Positions 1 to 11,449 of a DNA stretch of 64,000 bases are shown here, in pieces. Position 1 is the first letter of the stretch. The number at the start of each line of letters is the position of its first letter. A model generated the notes under the pieces. That model did no database searches. It saw only the letters and a program-made list of their open reading frames with translations, and was not told where the DNA came from. The position numbers were made by a program, and so were the translations under genes. The DNA comes from Morella rubra (Eukaryota > Streptophyta > Magnoliopsida > Fagales > Myricaceae): the NCBI GenBank assembly GCA_003952965.2, contig RXIC02000106.1, positions 99,164 to 163,163 on the forward strand, written 5' to 3'.

Positions 1-294
1 ACTTGTAAGGTTCTCTAGCACCCAGAAGCTAGAATGTACACTATTTGGAAGATAGTGGAAAAACCTCAAGGCTCGGTAAAGGAGCTTGAGGGGTGGATGT
101 AGGCGGTTTGCCGAACCACCTAAAAATCTCGTGTTTTTCTCTAAACCCTACTCTTTACATTTAGCACTTATTTCTTGCATCAATATACTTGTGCTAAAAT
201 ATACTTTGCAAACACGACTTTAGGGGTTAAAAGCGAAAAAGTTTAAAAACCCAATTCATCCCCCTCTTGGGTTGCCTTAATCCTTGGACTTACA
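1..294 (+). mobile_element. 3' part of a Copia-type LTR (truncated by window edge)
   Basis: This stretch aligns base for base, with few differences, to 7958-8259, the 3' part of the complete Copia-like LTR described at 7046-8259. It includes the G-rich segment before GGTGGATGTAGG and the pyrimidine-rich end CCCCTCTTGGGTTGCC, and it ends in CTTACA at 294. No primer-binding site follows, so it is a solo or 3' LTR rather than a 5' LTR. The start lies outside the window. Confidence 0.75.
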
Positions 295-680
295 AGAGGT
301 TGGACTCTAAGTTGGGTGTTGAGGATCTGATTTGAAGGATGGAGCATAAAGACACAATTACATGGAATACTGTTAATCACAACAAAGTTTCATGACCAAT
401 TTGTGAATCTAGCTAGGTTACTTATATTGTGAACATTTTCCTCTTAATTTTTGGCTTCCTTGCATCTGTAATGCGGGAATAGATTTTACCTCGGCACTAT
501 CTCCATAATCTCTTTTGGATTGGGGATGGTGACATTGAGTTTGGACAAAATTGACTCATCATATATAGGTTACATAAGACTCGATGCGATGCAGCATTTT
601 CGTGAGAGCTACACAAAATCTTCCCCTATATTTTTCTGTAAGATCATTTTTTTCTTTTGTTCAGATGCTAAACAAACTTT
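295..680. other. Intergenic DNA, no gene seen
   Basis: Between the Copia LTR end and the next LTR start I see no coding frame with family resemblance and no clear repeat. A 65-codon open frame at 520-717 runs across the LTR boundary and has no recognisable features. Confidence 0.5.
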
Positions 681-697
681 TATGATGTCACACCCTG

Positions 698-3600
698 TGC
701 CAGTACTTACCCCCTAGGCTCTCCTATAGTAATGAAATGCCCACAAGCGGGGATTACGGCACGAATTAATCCTATAAAGGCCTGATAACTGGCTTTGAAA
801 AAGTTTAGCGGAAACGTTTTAGTGAAATGTAGAAGTATATTAAGGAAGGAAAATAATAGTTTCAGGGATTTCATAAACAAGCCATATTGAATTGAATAAG
901 GAAAATAAAAGAAATTAATTAATTAAAGAGATGGACTTATAAAAACATTTTAAAAACAAAGATAAAGAACTGAAAGTTAAAAGTAGCTTGTGGCGTAAGG
1001 AAGAAACATAATAAGATAAATCTCAACAATATAAATACATAATTTTTCCTCTAGTAGCATTTTACAAAGAACAAAAATCCTTCACGAGGATACAAAAGTA
1101 ACGAGGTAAATAATTACAAAAATGGAAGCTATCTACAGCTTTCCATCCTATAACATCTGTGAAACCTGCTATCTGAAAAAGGGTTTAAACTAACTAAACA
1201 AAAAGCGACTACAACTGACATCTAGTCAATCCTCGACTTAGTGTCGGAGGTTAGGTCAATAAGCTTATTTTCCCCGATGCCCTCTACCGACGGTGTCGGT
1301 GGAGAGAGACGTCGTACAAGAGAGCCGAGTCAACAACGACCAGCCCAAAATCCTCAACTAAGGGAACTGGGGTTGTAATCCTTGAGGTACCATTGGGTTT
1401 GTACCCCACGTATACCTCGAACATATTTGTGATGAAAGTCCATATCGTCATGGGCAACCAAATGAGCAAGAGGGAGAGTTCGGTGAAGAAGAGGAAATAC
1501 CCGAAGCCCAAACCTAGACGAGTCTGGGCAACTCGGAGCATGCCCGAAGGATGTTACCAATACCCGGGCACTGTGAAGAAAACCAAGCTGGAGAAAGTCA
1601 TGAAGAAGAATCTGACCCCGAGGAAGGATCCGAAATGGCCGAGAGGAGTATAGATACAAGAGTGCTCGGAAAAAAGAAATGTCTCGGGTTGTATCGGCCT
1701 TGCAGGCTCCGAAGTATATTCTGGGAGGTGCCCAGGGATGTTGGTTAACAGATACGTGAGATATGTTGAGTTTAGGTGGCTGCTTATGAATGGGCATAAC
1801 ATGATTTACAATGATTGTCTTGACCTAGCTTAGGGTGCGTAGACTGGCTAGGGGGAATTCACCGTTAGTTAGTTATTTTTCTGCTTATGTTTGGATTTCC
1901 CCATATATTTTTCATGTTCTACACAGCCACAAGGTTATTTTCCCAGTTCGTACATTTTTACCCTAACGTTTAATGCAAAATGTCAAAACTGCCCTTAGAG
2001 ACCTCAAGGGTATTTTCGACCTTTCTCGACCTCCGATTGAGCTAAAATTTTATGGGACCTACTGTGACCATATACCACATGTAACCAATTTTCATGCAAA
2101 TATTCCAAGGATTTCATGGGGACGTTTTGGACAACAAGGGTTTTCCACTAAAAGATTTAATTTGTCTATTTCATATACTATAATCCTTGGATCTCATGAG
2201 TTAGGTCATCATACCTGAACAATATAATCACAACAGGCCTTAGATATGAAGATATGAAAAACAACAAATATTTAAATCATCAAAACTGACGCTATAAGCA
2301 CAACATGCTGTAATAGGCAAGTCCAACAACTTATGCGGCTTGGTTGGTTTTTCTCTAAATCCACTAAGGACCGGCTATCCTAGAAGAAGTTCAAGGATCC
2401 TAGGGCCTGGCTAGGTCAGTACATTCGCATTAGTTCCCCCCTGCAGTAACTATTCCAACAAAAAGCCTCCCCGGGCTCATCATGGCTTGATAAGTCATTT
2501 GCATGTTTTTGTTTATTTTGATTTCAGCAAAAACTAATAACATGAGAGTACAACTTGCTTTCCTTTTTCCAACTCATGACAAAAGTCACACGTGCATATC
2601 TTAAGCCACTGTCGTTCCATCTTTCCTTCCTTTCAACATATATAACAAGCTTTTTCCAATTCATGAGATGCAATCACTTTTATCCATAATCGAAGTTTAG
2701 GACAAAACTCTACACCCTTACCTTAGTCTTGATTGTACTGCTCCTTGGATGATAAAAACACCTAAACAGTCTCAAGCCTACCTCTCTCTCTATCACTTTC
2801 TCGCGGTCTCTTTCCTTTTTTCCTTCGGTCTCTCTTTCCTTTTCTCCTTCGGTCATATGGTTTTTCTCCTTATATCACTATCAGTTTAGTTGAGCAAGTT
2901 CTCTATTCTTTTTGTTGACAACATAAGTAGAAAAACAACTAACTAACGATGAATTCCCCCTGCCAGTCTACGCACCCTAAGCTAGGTCTAGACAATCATT
3001 GTAAATCATATTGTACCCATTCATAAACTGCCACCTAAACTCCCCATATATCATCTATTAACAAGCAGTAATTTAAGATATACGCCAATGACCAAGCTCC
3101 AAAGTGACCAGATCATGATAAGACTGCATTTAATGCACACCATACGGTTAAGACGTGGAAAAAGGTAACATAAAAAGTAAGCTCAGGCATAAAGTCATCC
3201 CACGCATAAGCCCCGGCATACAGGGCATCTGACCAAAAACCCTAGTATTTATCCAGACATCTTGGGCAATATAGTAGCTCTCCTGCCAAGGCATCTATAT
3301 AGGGCATTGTACACCTCCAGGTCTCAAAACTCCTTAGAGAACGTTAAGTTCAACTCACTCGGGAGTGTTGATCCACCCGGGAATTTGCTCCCAGTCAACA
3401 TCGCAATAAATGGATCAAGTTTACGGACATCTTCAAAGACAAAGACTTTGATGAAAGAGCCAAAGACTTGAAGAAAAAGATCAAGAAGATGTAAGGAGCT
3501 CAAAAGTGAACTTACTTGTAACTCTTAGTTTCACTTTTGACTTTGAATTACACACTTGGTGCATAATCTTCTTGCACATGTTTGACAACCAAAATGCGCT

Positions 3601-4015
3601 TTAAATATTTCAAATCATCCCTATATAAACTCCCAAGCCTTGGTTATACTTTTGGGAAGTTAATTTTGATTTCAAAAATGTCAAAAATTTTTAATTGTAG
3701 CGGTCTATGAAAACGATCGGTCCCTACAGCATTCAAATTTTATGATGTTGAGCAACGGCTAGTTGAAGTGGTCGAACAACTAAAATTGTCAAATCGAAAC
3801 GGCTATTAGTTTTCATATGTGGCCCACCTTCATAACGTGGCTAAACCTTCATATTCCTCATATCATTCACACAAAACACACTTTCATATCCTTGTCTTTG
3901 TGTGAATCAAGAGATAGAGCTTTCCATTTTCACATCCACTCTTTGAGAGAGTTTATTCTTGTAATCTTCCTATCCAAAAGAAGTGATTCCTTTAGTGACA
4001 CTCTGATTTGAAGCA
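698..4015 (+). repeat. Direct repeat copy A within the long LTR element
   Basis: Copy A matches copy B (4208-7860) in the same orientation. From about 900 to 2680 the two are almost identical. After about 2690 copy A lacks many short segments that copy B keeps, for example in the CT-rich stretch near 2780 and in the Copia LTR portion from 3390 on. Copy A stops at the equivalent of about 7850 in copy B. Confidence 0.9.
1741..3065. repeat. Inverted repeat inside copy A (arms 1741-1885 and 2925-3065)
   Basis: The arm around 1800-1880, with GCTTAGGGTGCGTAGACTGG and the AGGGGGAATTC box, is the reverse complement of the arm around 2937-3010, with CCAGTCTACGCACCCTAAGC. The spacer is about 1.04 kb. 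The arms are about 140 bp and differ by small indels. Confidence 0.85.
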
Positions 4016-4207
4016 AGGACATGGAGTTACAGGAATTAATCACAGTGCGATGAAGTGCACCATCTACAGGGTTAAGCTGGCTCCATGAGGGGAATCCTAT
4101 GGCCTACATCTGTCTCTATGGTTGTTGAGGCACTCATCCATTAACCAAACTTCTTCATTACTTTGACGGATTTTTTCCCCTAAATTCAGATTTAAACCAC
4201 TTTTTAC

Positions 4208-7200
4208 TCCCCCCTGCCTAGTAACAAAGGAACCACAACGGGGATTACGCACGAATTAATCCTATAAAGCCTGATAACTGGCTTTGAAAAAGTTTAGCGA
4301 AACGTTTGAGTGAAATGTAGAAGTATATTAAGGAAGGAAAAATAATAGTTTCAGGGATTTCATAAACAAGCCATATTGAATTGAATAAGAAAATAAAAAA
4401 TTAATTAATTAAAGATGGACTTATAAAAACATTTTAAAAACAAAGATAAAGAACTGAAAGTTAAAAGTAGCTTGTGGCGTAAGGAAGAAACATAATAAGA
4501 TAAATCTCAACAATATAAATACATAATTTTTCCTCTAGTAGCATTTTACAAAGAACAAAAATCCTTCACGAGGATACAAAAGTAACGAGGTAAATAATTA
4601 CAAAAATGGAAGCTATCTACAGCTTTCCATCCTATAACATCTGTGAAACCTGCTATCTGAAAAAGGGTTTAAACTAACTAAACAAAAAGCGACTACAACT
4701 GACATCTAGTCAATCCTCGACTTAGTGTCGGAGGTTAGGTCAATAAGCTTATTTTCCCCGATGCCCTCTACCGACGGTGTCGGTGGAGGAGGACGTCGTA
4801 CAAGAGAGCCGAGTCAACAACGACCAGCCCAAAATCCTCAACTAAGGGAACTGGGGTTGTAATCCTTGAGGTACCATTGGGGTTTGTACCCCACGTATAC
4901 CTCGAACATATTTGTGATGAAAGTCCATATCGTCATGGGCAACCAAATGAGCAAGAGGGAGAGTTCGGTGAAGAAGAGGAAATACCCGAAGCCCAAACCT
5001 AGACGAGTCTGGGCAACTCGGAGCATGCCCGAAGGATGTTACCAATACCCGGGCACTGTGAAGAAAACCAAGCTGGAGAAAGTCATGAAGAAGAATCTGA
5101 CCCCGAGGAAGGATCCGAAATGGCCGAGAGGAGTATAGATACAAGAGTGCAAAAAAGAAATGTCTCGGGTTGTATCGGCCTTGCAGGCTCCGAATATATT
5201 CTGGGAGGTGCCCAGGGATGTTGGTTAACAGATACGTGAGATATGTTGAGTTTAGGTGGCTGCTTATGAATGGGCATAACATGATTTACAATGATTGTCT
5301 TGACCTAGCTTAGGGTGCGTAGACTGGCTAGGGGGAATTCACCGTTAGTTAGTTATTTTTCTGCTTATGTTTGGATTTCCCCATATATTTTTCATGTTCT
5401 ACACAGCCATAAGGTTATTTTCCCAGTTCGTACATTTTTACCCTAACGTTTAATGCAAAATGTCAAAACTGCCCTTAGAGACCTCAAGGGTATTTTCGAC
5501 CTTTCTCGACCTCCGATTGAGCTAAAATGTTTACTGGGACCTATTGTGACCATATACCACATGTCACCAATTTTCATGCAAATATTCCAAGGATTTCATG
5601 GGGACGTTTTGGACAACAAGGGTTTTCCACTAAAAGATTTAATTTGTCTATTTCATATACTATAATCCTTGGATCTCATGAGTTAGATCATCATACCTGA
5701 ACAATATAATCACAACAGGCCTTAGATATGAAGATATGAAAAACAACAAATATTTAAATCATCAAAACTGACGCTATAAGCACAACATGCTGAATAGGCA
5801 AGTCCAACAACTTATGCGGCTTGGTTGGTTTTTCTCTAAATCCACTAAGGACCGGCTATCCTAGAAGAAGTTCAAGGATCCTAGGGCCTGGCTAGGTCAG
5901 TACATTCAGCATTAGTTCCCCCCTGCAGTAACTATTCCAACAAAAAGCCTCCCCGGGCTCATCATGGCTTGATAAGTCATTTGCATGTTTTTGTTTATTT
6001 TGATTTCAGCACAAAACCGAATAACATGAGAGTACAACTTGCTTTCCTTTTTCCAACTCATGACAAAAGTCACACGTGCATATCTTAAGCCACTGTCGTT
6101 CCATCTTTCCTTCCTTTCAACATATATAACAAGCTTTTTCCAATTCATGAGATGCAATCACTTTTATCCATAATCGAACACCCTAACACCCCTGTTTAGG
6201 AAAAACTCTACACCCTTACCTTAGTCTTGATTGTACTGCATCCTTGGATGATAAAAACACCTAAACAGCAAGACACTAAGTTAGGAAAAGAAAAGACAAA
6301 AGCTGATGGGGAAGAAAGGGTGCAAGCCGAAACTACCTCTCTCTCTATCACTTTCTCGCGGTCTCTTTCCTTTTTTTTTTTTTTCCTTCGGTCTCTCTTT
6401 CCTTTTCTCCTTCGGTCATATGGTTTTTCTCCTTATATCACTATCAGTTTAGTTGAGCAAGTTCTCTATTCTTTTTGTTGACAACATAAGTAGAAAAACA
6501 ACTAACTAACGATGAATTCCCCCTGCCCAGTCTACGCACCCTAAGCTAGGTCTAGACAATCATTGTAAATCATATTGTACCCATTCATAAACTGCCACCT
6601 AAACTCCCCATATATCATGTATCTATTAACAAGCAGTAATTTAAGATATACGCCAATGACCAAGCTCCATCTAAGTGACCAGATAAAACATGATAAGACT
6701 GCATTTAATGCACACCATACGGTTAAGGCACGTGGAAAAAGGTAACATAAAAAGTAAGCTCAGGCATACAGGGCTCAGTCATCCCACGCATAAGCCCCGG
6801 CATACAGGGCATCTGACCAAAAACCCTAGTATTTATCCCCAGACATCTTGGGCAATATAGCCGGTAGCTCTCCTGCCAGGCCTTTCCCAGGCATCCCAGC
6901 TATATAGGGCATTGTACACCCGAGATCCAGGTCTCAAAACTCCTGAGAACTGCTCGGGTCCTAAACTCCCGAGAACCGTTAAGTTCAACTCACTCGGGAG
7001 TGTTGATCTTGGTCATCCCGGGAATTTGGCTCCCAGTCACCCCGGTGTTGGCTTTTGTGCACAATCGAGATTTTGATGATTTCAATAAATGGATCAAGTT
7101 TATAAAACGGACATCTTCAAAGACAAAGACATTTTTATGAAAGAGCCAAAGACAAGAAAGAAGATCAAGAAGATGCAAGGAGCTCAAAAGTGAAGATTCA

Positions 7201-7860
7201 AGACCATAGGGTATAACCTTGTAACTCTTAGTTTCACTTTTGACAAGGATTTGAATTACACACTTGCATATTTTTCAAACCGTGCATAATCTTCTTATCA
7301 CATGTTTGACAACCAAAATGCGCTTTAAATGTTTTCAAATCATCCCTATATAAACTCCCAAGCCTTGGTTATACTTTTGGGAAGTTGGTTTTTGAAGGGA
7401 TTTCAAAAATGTCAAAAATTTTTTAATTGTAGCGGTCTATGAAAAGATTTATAGCGGTCGACGCTATATGAAGTGGATGATGAGATAAATTTGACAGCAT
7501 TCAAATTTTATGACTGTTGAGCAACGGCTAGTTGAAGTGGTCGACTGGTACAACGGTAAAATTGTCAAATCGACCCCCAACGGCTATAAACGGCTAGTTT
7601 TCATATGTGGCCTATAATACACCTTCATAACGTCCAAAATAAATACACAACGACCACATATCATTTCTATACTTGAGAAATATTCTAAACCTTCATATTC
7701 TATATTTCTCATATCATTCACACAAAACACACTTTCATATCCTTGTCTTTGTGTGAATCAAGAGATAGAGCTTTCCATTTTCATATCCACTCTTTGAGAG
7801 AGTTTATTCTTGTAATCTTCCTATCCAAAAGAAGTGATTCCTTTAGTGAAGTTGTTCACT
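4208..7860 (+). repeat. Direct repeat copy B within the long LTR element
   Basis: Same sequence as copy A. Its first about 230 bases lack single and double bases that copy A has, for example TTACGCACG against TTACGGCACG near 4247. From about 4440 it agrees with A closely. It holds the complete nested Copia LTR, of which copy A keeps only a deleted 5' part. Confidence 0.9.
5221..6620. repeat. Inverted repeat inside copy B (arms 5221-5366 and 6468-6620)
   Basis: Same inverted-repeat structure as in copy A, here with a spacer of about 1.1 kb. Its presence in both copies shows that it predates the duplication. It may be a foldback element captured by the LTR, or an LTR-internal palindrome. Confidence 0.85.
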
Positions 7861-8259
7861 AAAGAAGAAGCTTAGAGAGGGTATATCTCAAGCTTGGTTG
7901 GGTTGTGAGTGGTGAGCCCGAAAATCACTTGGGGTTTGAGTGTTGAGCCGGGAAAGCACTTGTAAGGTTCTCTAGCACCCGAAGCTAGAGTGTACACTAT
8001 TTGGAGGATAGTGGAAAAACCTCAAGGCTCGGTAAAGGAGCTTGAGGGGTGGATGTAGGTGGGTTTGCCGAACCATCTAAAAATCACGTGTTTGCTTCTC
8101 TATCCCTACTCTTTATATTTAGCACTTATTCTATTATCGCATCTATATACTTGTGCTAAATTATCTTTACTTTGCAAACACGATTTTGGGGTTAAAAGCG
8201 AAAAAGTTTGGAAACTCAATTCACCCCCCTCTTGGGTTGCCTTAATCCTAGGACTTACA
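7046..8259 (+). mobile_element. Complete Copia-type solo LTR, 1214 bp, target duplication CCCGG
   Basis: Starts TGTTGGCTTTTGTGC at 7046 and ends CCTAGGACTTACA at 8259. It is flanked by the direct repeat CCCGG at 7041-7045 and 8260-8264. TG...CA ends, a 5-bp target duplication and the pyrimidine-rich 3' end CCCCCCTCTTGGGTTGCC fit a Ty1-Copia LTR. No internal region or second LTR follows, so it is a solo LTR left by recombination. It is inserted in the longer LTR element, whose sequence resumes at 8265. Confidence 0.85.
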
Positions 8260-8540
8260 CCCGGGACTTTAACTCCCAGTCACCCCGGGACTCCTATATC
8301 CCCAGACATATGTCTTTCTAGGATTTTCCTCTGGCACTCTGGCGTCTGTCTTCCAAACTCCCCAATCATTCCTGGCCTATCCTGTTAGACCCTATATCTT
8401 GTCTACCCAGTTACCCTTGTAAATGTAAGTGCAAGGAAGAAAAAATCTTATACAAAAAAGCTATATTAAACAAGTGGAATAAACAAGGGAGGGGTGTTAC
8501 ATATGAATAATATTATCTTATTGCACCCAAATTTAATTGC

Positions 8541-8773
8541 AGAGGCACTCAGCCTGTGATTTCTTTGAATGGATTGATCCACTCTCTAATCAATACGAGG
8601 AAAATGATCCAAACACATTCCTACGCATGCTAAAGTTAATGGAGGAGAAGTTGAAAATCATTGAGGAGCGACAAAACACAACGGAGGAGCAGTTGTAAAG
8701 ACAGAAGTCTATAGAGGACCAGCTGAAGGCTATGGAGGAGCAACTCCAAATACATATGGCTATGAAAAAGTAG
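8541..8773 (+). pseudogene. GRF-type zinc-finger gene fragment with coiled coil
   Basis: An open stretch reads RHSACDFFEWIDP followed by a charged helix rich in E, K, L and Q, with stop codons at about 8698 and 8773. The C-FF-W-DP pattern is the C-terminal half of the GRF zinc finger known in many plant and transposon-linked proteins, where it is followed by a coiled coil as here. An acceptor-like TTGCAG precedes it. The N-terminal zinc ligands are missing, so this is a remnant. It could be cargo of a Mutator-like element or a decayed host gene. Confidence 0.55.
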
Positions 8774-8814
8774 TTGAAGTCAATAATTTTGATTTTTGTT
8801 GTGGTTCTGAAACC

Positions 8815-9110
8815 AGTTCATTGTAATTGAATATTAGGTTACTTAGCTTGGTACATGTTGGACATGTCTTTTGACACTACTGCTAGTACATGCTTTATGC
8901 CATCTTAAAGTATTGAATTAGCTTGTATAGGCTATGTGGAGTGGCATTCGCATGTACAGCTATAGCTTTTATGTTTGTGATGCTAAGATTTTTGTAGTTC
9001 ATTGTAATTGAATATTAGGTTACTTAGCTTGGTACATGTTGGACATGACACTACTGCTAGTACATGCTTTATGCCATCTTAAAGTATTGAATTAGCTTGT
9101 ATAATATTAA
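8815..9110 (+). repeat. Tandem duplication, unit about 180 bp
   Basis: The segment starting AGTTCATTGTAATTGAATAT at about 8816 recurs at about 8997. Both copies continue through the TACATGCTTTATGCC box. The second copy lacks a few bases of the first (for example GTCTTTTG). It lies directly downstream of the GRF fragment, in what may be its old 3' untranslated region. Confidence 0.85.
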
Positions 9111-10139
9111 TGGCTATATACATGGATCTGTGGCATTCGTGGACATGTAATCAGTAATCAGCCTTATCTTTTTGGTGCTTTGTGATGGGACTAAGTTTCT
9201 AGTAGATGTGAAATTGTATGCGACAAAGAGTGTTTGAGTTTGAGTACTTCAAAAGTATAGATTTTGATTCACAGGGCCTAAAATAAGGCAGTCTTTTCCA
9301 AAGTCTAGAGATGGTAGACGTCGAAGAGGGTAGGGGTGCTTTAGTCTTTTAAGAAATTTTACTAAATGAGATGGCATGGGTATTCTGGTAATTTTAGGCA
9401 CTTTGCTAGTGTGGCATGCACATTAGGCGATGGTGGACACATGATGAGTTTTTAGAGGAGGTGACGTGGAGGGCGTTAGATACGTTATCAAATTTTGTCA
9501 GTTTTTGGATGGCAGATGGACGGAGGGACATGGATAGGAATCGTAATAAACTTTAGAGATGGCAGGACAACAAACTTTATCTTAGGGGCATTTCTAGGAA
9601 AAAGTAATACCCCAGGGGCACACGTTATATTTTAGTCAAAGAAAAATATTAGCATTAGCAGCTATATAATTTATTATCTAAACTTATTGATCTAAAAACC
9701 TGAGCATGCATATCATGAGTTCACTACCATTATATTATTAATCTATTTTTAGTCACTTGATCCTACGCATGCATTTGAATAGCATTTTACATATTTAGTA
9801 ATGCTAATCTTCTTTTATTTAATTACACTTTTTGATTTAATGATTATCATCTTATTGAACCTAATAAGCCGGTTCTATTTTCACATTAGGCCTTGTGTTT
9901 TGGGCCTCATGTGAATTGGGTTTAATAATGAATTAATCATGAAATTATTAAGTAATATCAAATCTTCACTAAAATCCATGAGTGAGGGCCTCTTGGACCT
10001 CATTAGACCCTATTGGGCCTATCCCTACGGTTTCAAGGTTTACTTGGCTTGTGTGAGTTATTGGGCCTAAAGTCCATTTAGGCCGTTAAACGGCCTTTGT
10101 GATTTGAACCCTAAATCTATTTGGTTTGAGCTCAAATTT
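9111..10139. other. Intergenic DNA without a recognised gene
   Basis: No frame with family resemblance is seen. The stretch about 9260-9650 (GAGATGGTAGACG, later GAGATGGCAGGAC) looks like non-autonomous transposon end sequence, but I could not pair two termini. Confidence 0.4.
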
Positions 10140-10450
10140 GGGCTTCCCCATCCATTTTTAATTCTCTACACAGCCATAAAGTCATTTTCCCCGTTTGGAC
10201 CTTTTCACTCTAACGTTTTGTGTGAAATGTTGAAACTGCCCTTAGAGACCTCTAGGGGCATTTTTGACCTTTCCTGACCTCCGATTGAGCTGAACTTTTT
10301 GCTGGGACCCACAGAGACCTCATACAACATGTCTGTAGAGTTTCATGCAAAAATGCTTAAGGAATCTAGGGGTCATTTAGGACAACGAGCATATTTCACT
10401 TAAAAACCCTAAAATAGCTATTTGCATGTTAAATCAAGTATCCATATGCC
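10140..10450 (+). repeat. Diverged relative of the long LTR at 686-8501
   Basis: The order of motifs matches 1895-2180 and 5375-5660: CTACACAGCCATAA, then AACTGCCCTTAGAGACCTC, then GACCTCCGATTGAGCT, then the tract ending in GGACAACGAG. Divergence is clearly higher than between copies A and B. The boundaries of this older copy are not visible. Confidence 0.7.
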
Positions 10451-11067
10451 TTAAATTATGTGATCCAATCATCCTACTTAAATCAATAATGTCGCACTCA
10501 TATAATGATAAAATAGTAAGAAAATCACATTCAATGGTTCATGCAACTTCAAAATCATTATAAAAAATATGCACGTGATGATTTAGCCTTACATCACCAT
10601 CCTTAAGCCCTTTGGCTTCTTTTTACTTAGCTTTGATTTGTCATTTCATCAATATAACCCCTTCGATTCCATTCGGCCAACATTCAGAACTCTTCTTCAT
10701 AATATTTTGCAACAAATGCACGTCACAAAAGTAAAAACAACATGCCATATGTTCAGTAATAACCCAAGCCAACCCATGGCTCCTTGGCCTTCACAAGTGC
10801 ATGTTTCGGTTGCTGATGTGGCTTAGCAACTCTATTGGTTATATCATATAAGCACAACACCTTTCTCAAGCAATATTCATGAGGAAAACATTATCCATTT
10901 CAACATGTAAATATTTTCTACACCAGAGCTCATGTTCCTTCTCATTTCTAAACTATTTCATTTTGCATCAAGCAACTAAATCACAAAATTACTTCAATCA
11001 GCAACTAAATCACATGGTAAACAATTAGTTCCCCAACACAAATGCATAAACTACCCCTTACCTATAC

Positions 11068-11380
11068 TTGAATGTAAGCCCTACTTCTTCTCTTTCATTT
11101 TTTTTTCTTTCTCTTTATTTTCCTCTCTTTTTCTTGGTCGATCCTCCCTTTTCTCTCATTTCTTTTCTTTTATCTCTTCTCTCTTCTTTCTTCTTCCACT
11201 CTCTCTCTCTCTCTCTCTCTCTCACGGCAAGCAAAGGGGAACAAAGTGCTGCCCATTTGTTTGCAAAGGCCTTAAATGACCTCATCTCTCTTCATAAATC
11301 CTCTCTTTTCTCCCTCCTCTTTCCTCATAACTTCTCTTTTCATTTTCTTCTCTCCCTCTTTTTCTCTCTCTTGAATCACG
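11068..11380. repeat. CT-rich low-complexity tract with (CT)n microsatellite
   Basis: Pyrimidine-rich sequence with a pure CT run at about 11197-11224. The 127-codon open frame over it is composition driven (Ser, Phe, Leu) and is not called as a gene. The position after a diverged LTR copy parallels the CT-rich tract of copy B near 6330-6420. Confidence 0.7.
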
Positions 11381-11449
11381 ACAATGAGCATTGCTATGAG
11401 TCTCATGTGTTTATTTACATCTTTGTTTTTTTCTTTATTCACTCTAATT

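Larger units (their letters stand above)
686..8501 (+). mobile_element. Long LTR-type element bounded by TATGA target duplication, internally duplicated
   Basis: The block starts TGTCACACCC at 686 and ends GGGTGTTACA at 8501, the TG...CA ends typical of many plant LTRs. It is flanked by identical 5-bp sequences TATGA at 681-685 and 8502-8506. It has no gag-pol coding. After subtracting the nested Copia LTR and the internal duplication, the underlying unit is about 3.1 kb, which fits a solo LTR of a long-LTR (LARD- or Gypsy-like) family. Alternatively the two near copies inside (698-4015 and 4208-7860) are the two LTRs of an element whose internal region is almost gone. The family cannot be named from sequence alone. 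Confidence 0.7.

Noticed and set aside
1354..1802. Overlapping 80-150 codon frames on both strands, repeated at 4838-5282
   Set aside because: They lie in the long LTR repeat, change frame between copies A and B, and show no gag, protease or other domain.
320..4190. Apparent similarity between 326-375 and 4002-4050
   Set aside because: Shares ATTTGAAG and a few words around it, but cannot be aligned further by eye. It is insufficient to call a third copy of the flank.
686..8501. Possible CRISPR-like or satellite array
   Set aside because: The repetition is a two-copy duplication with long units, not short regularly spaced repeats, and the genome is a plant's.
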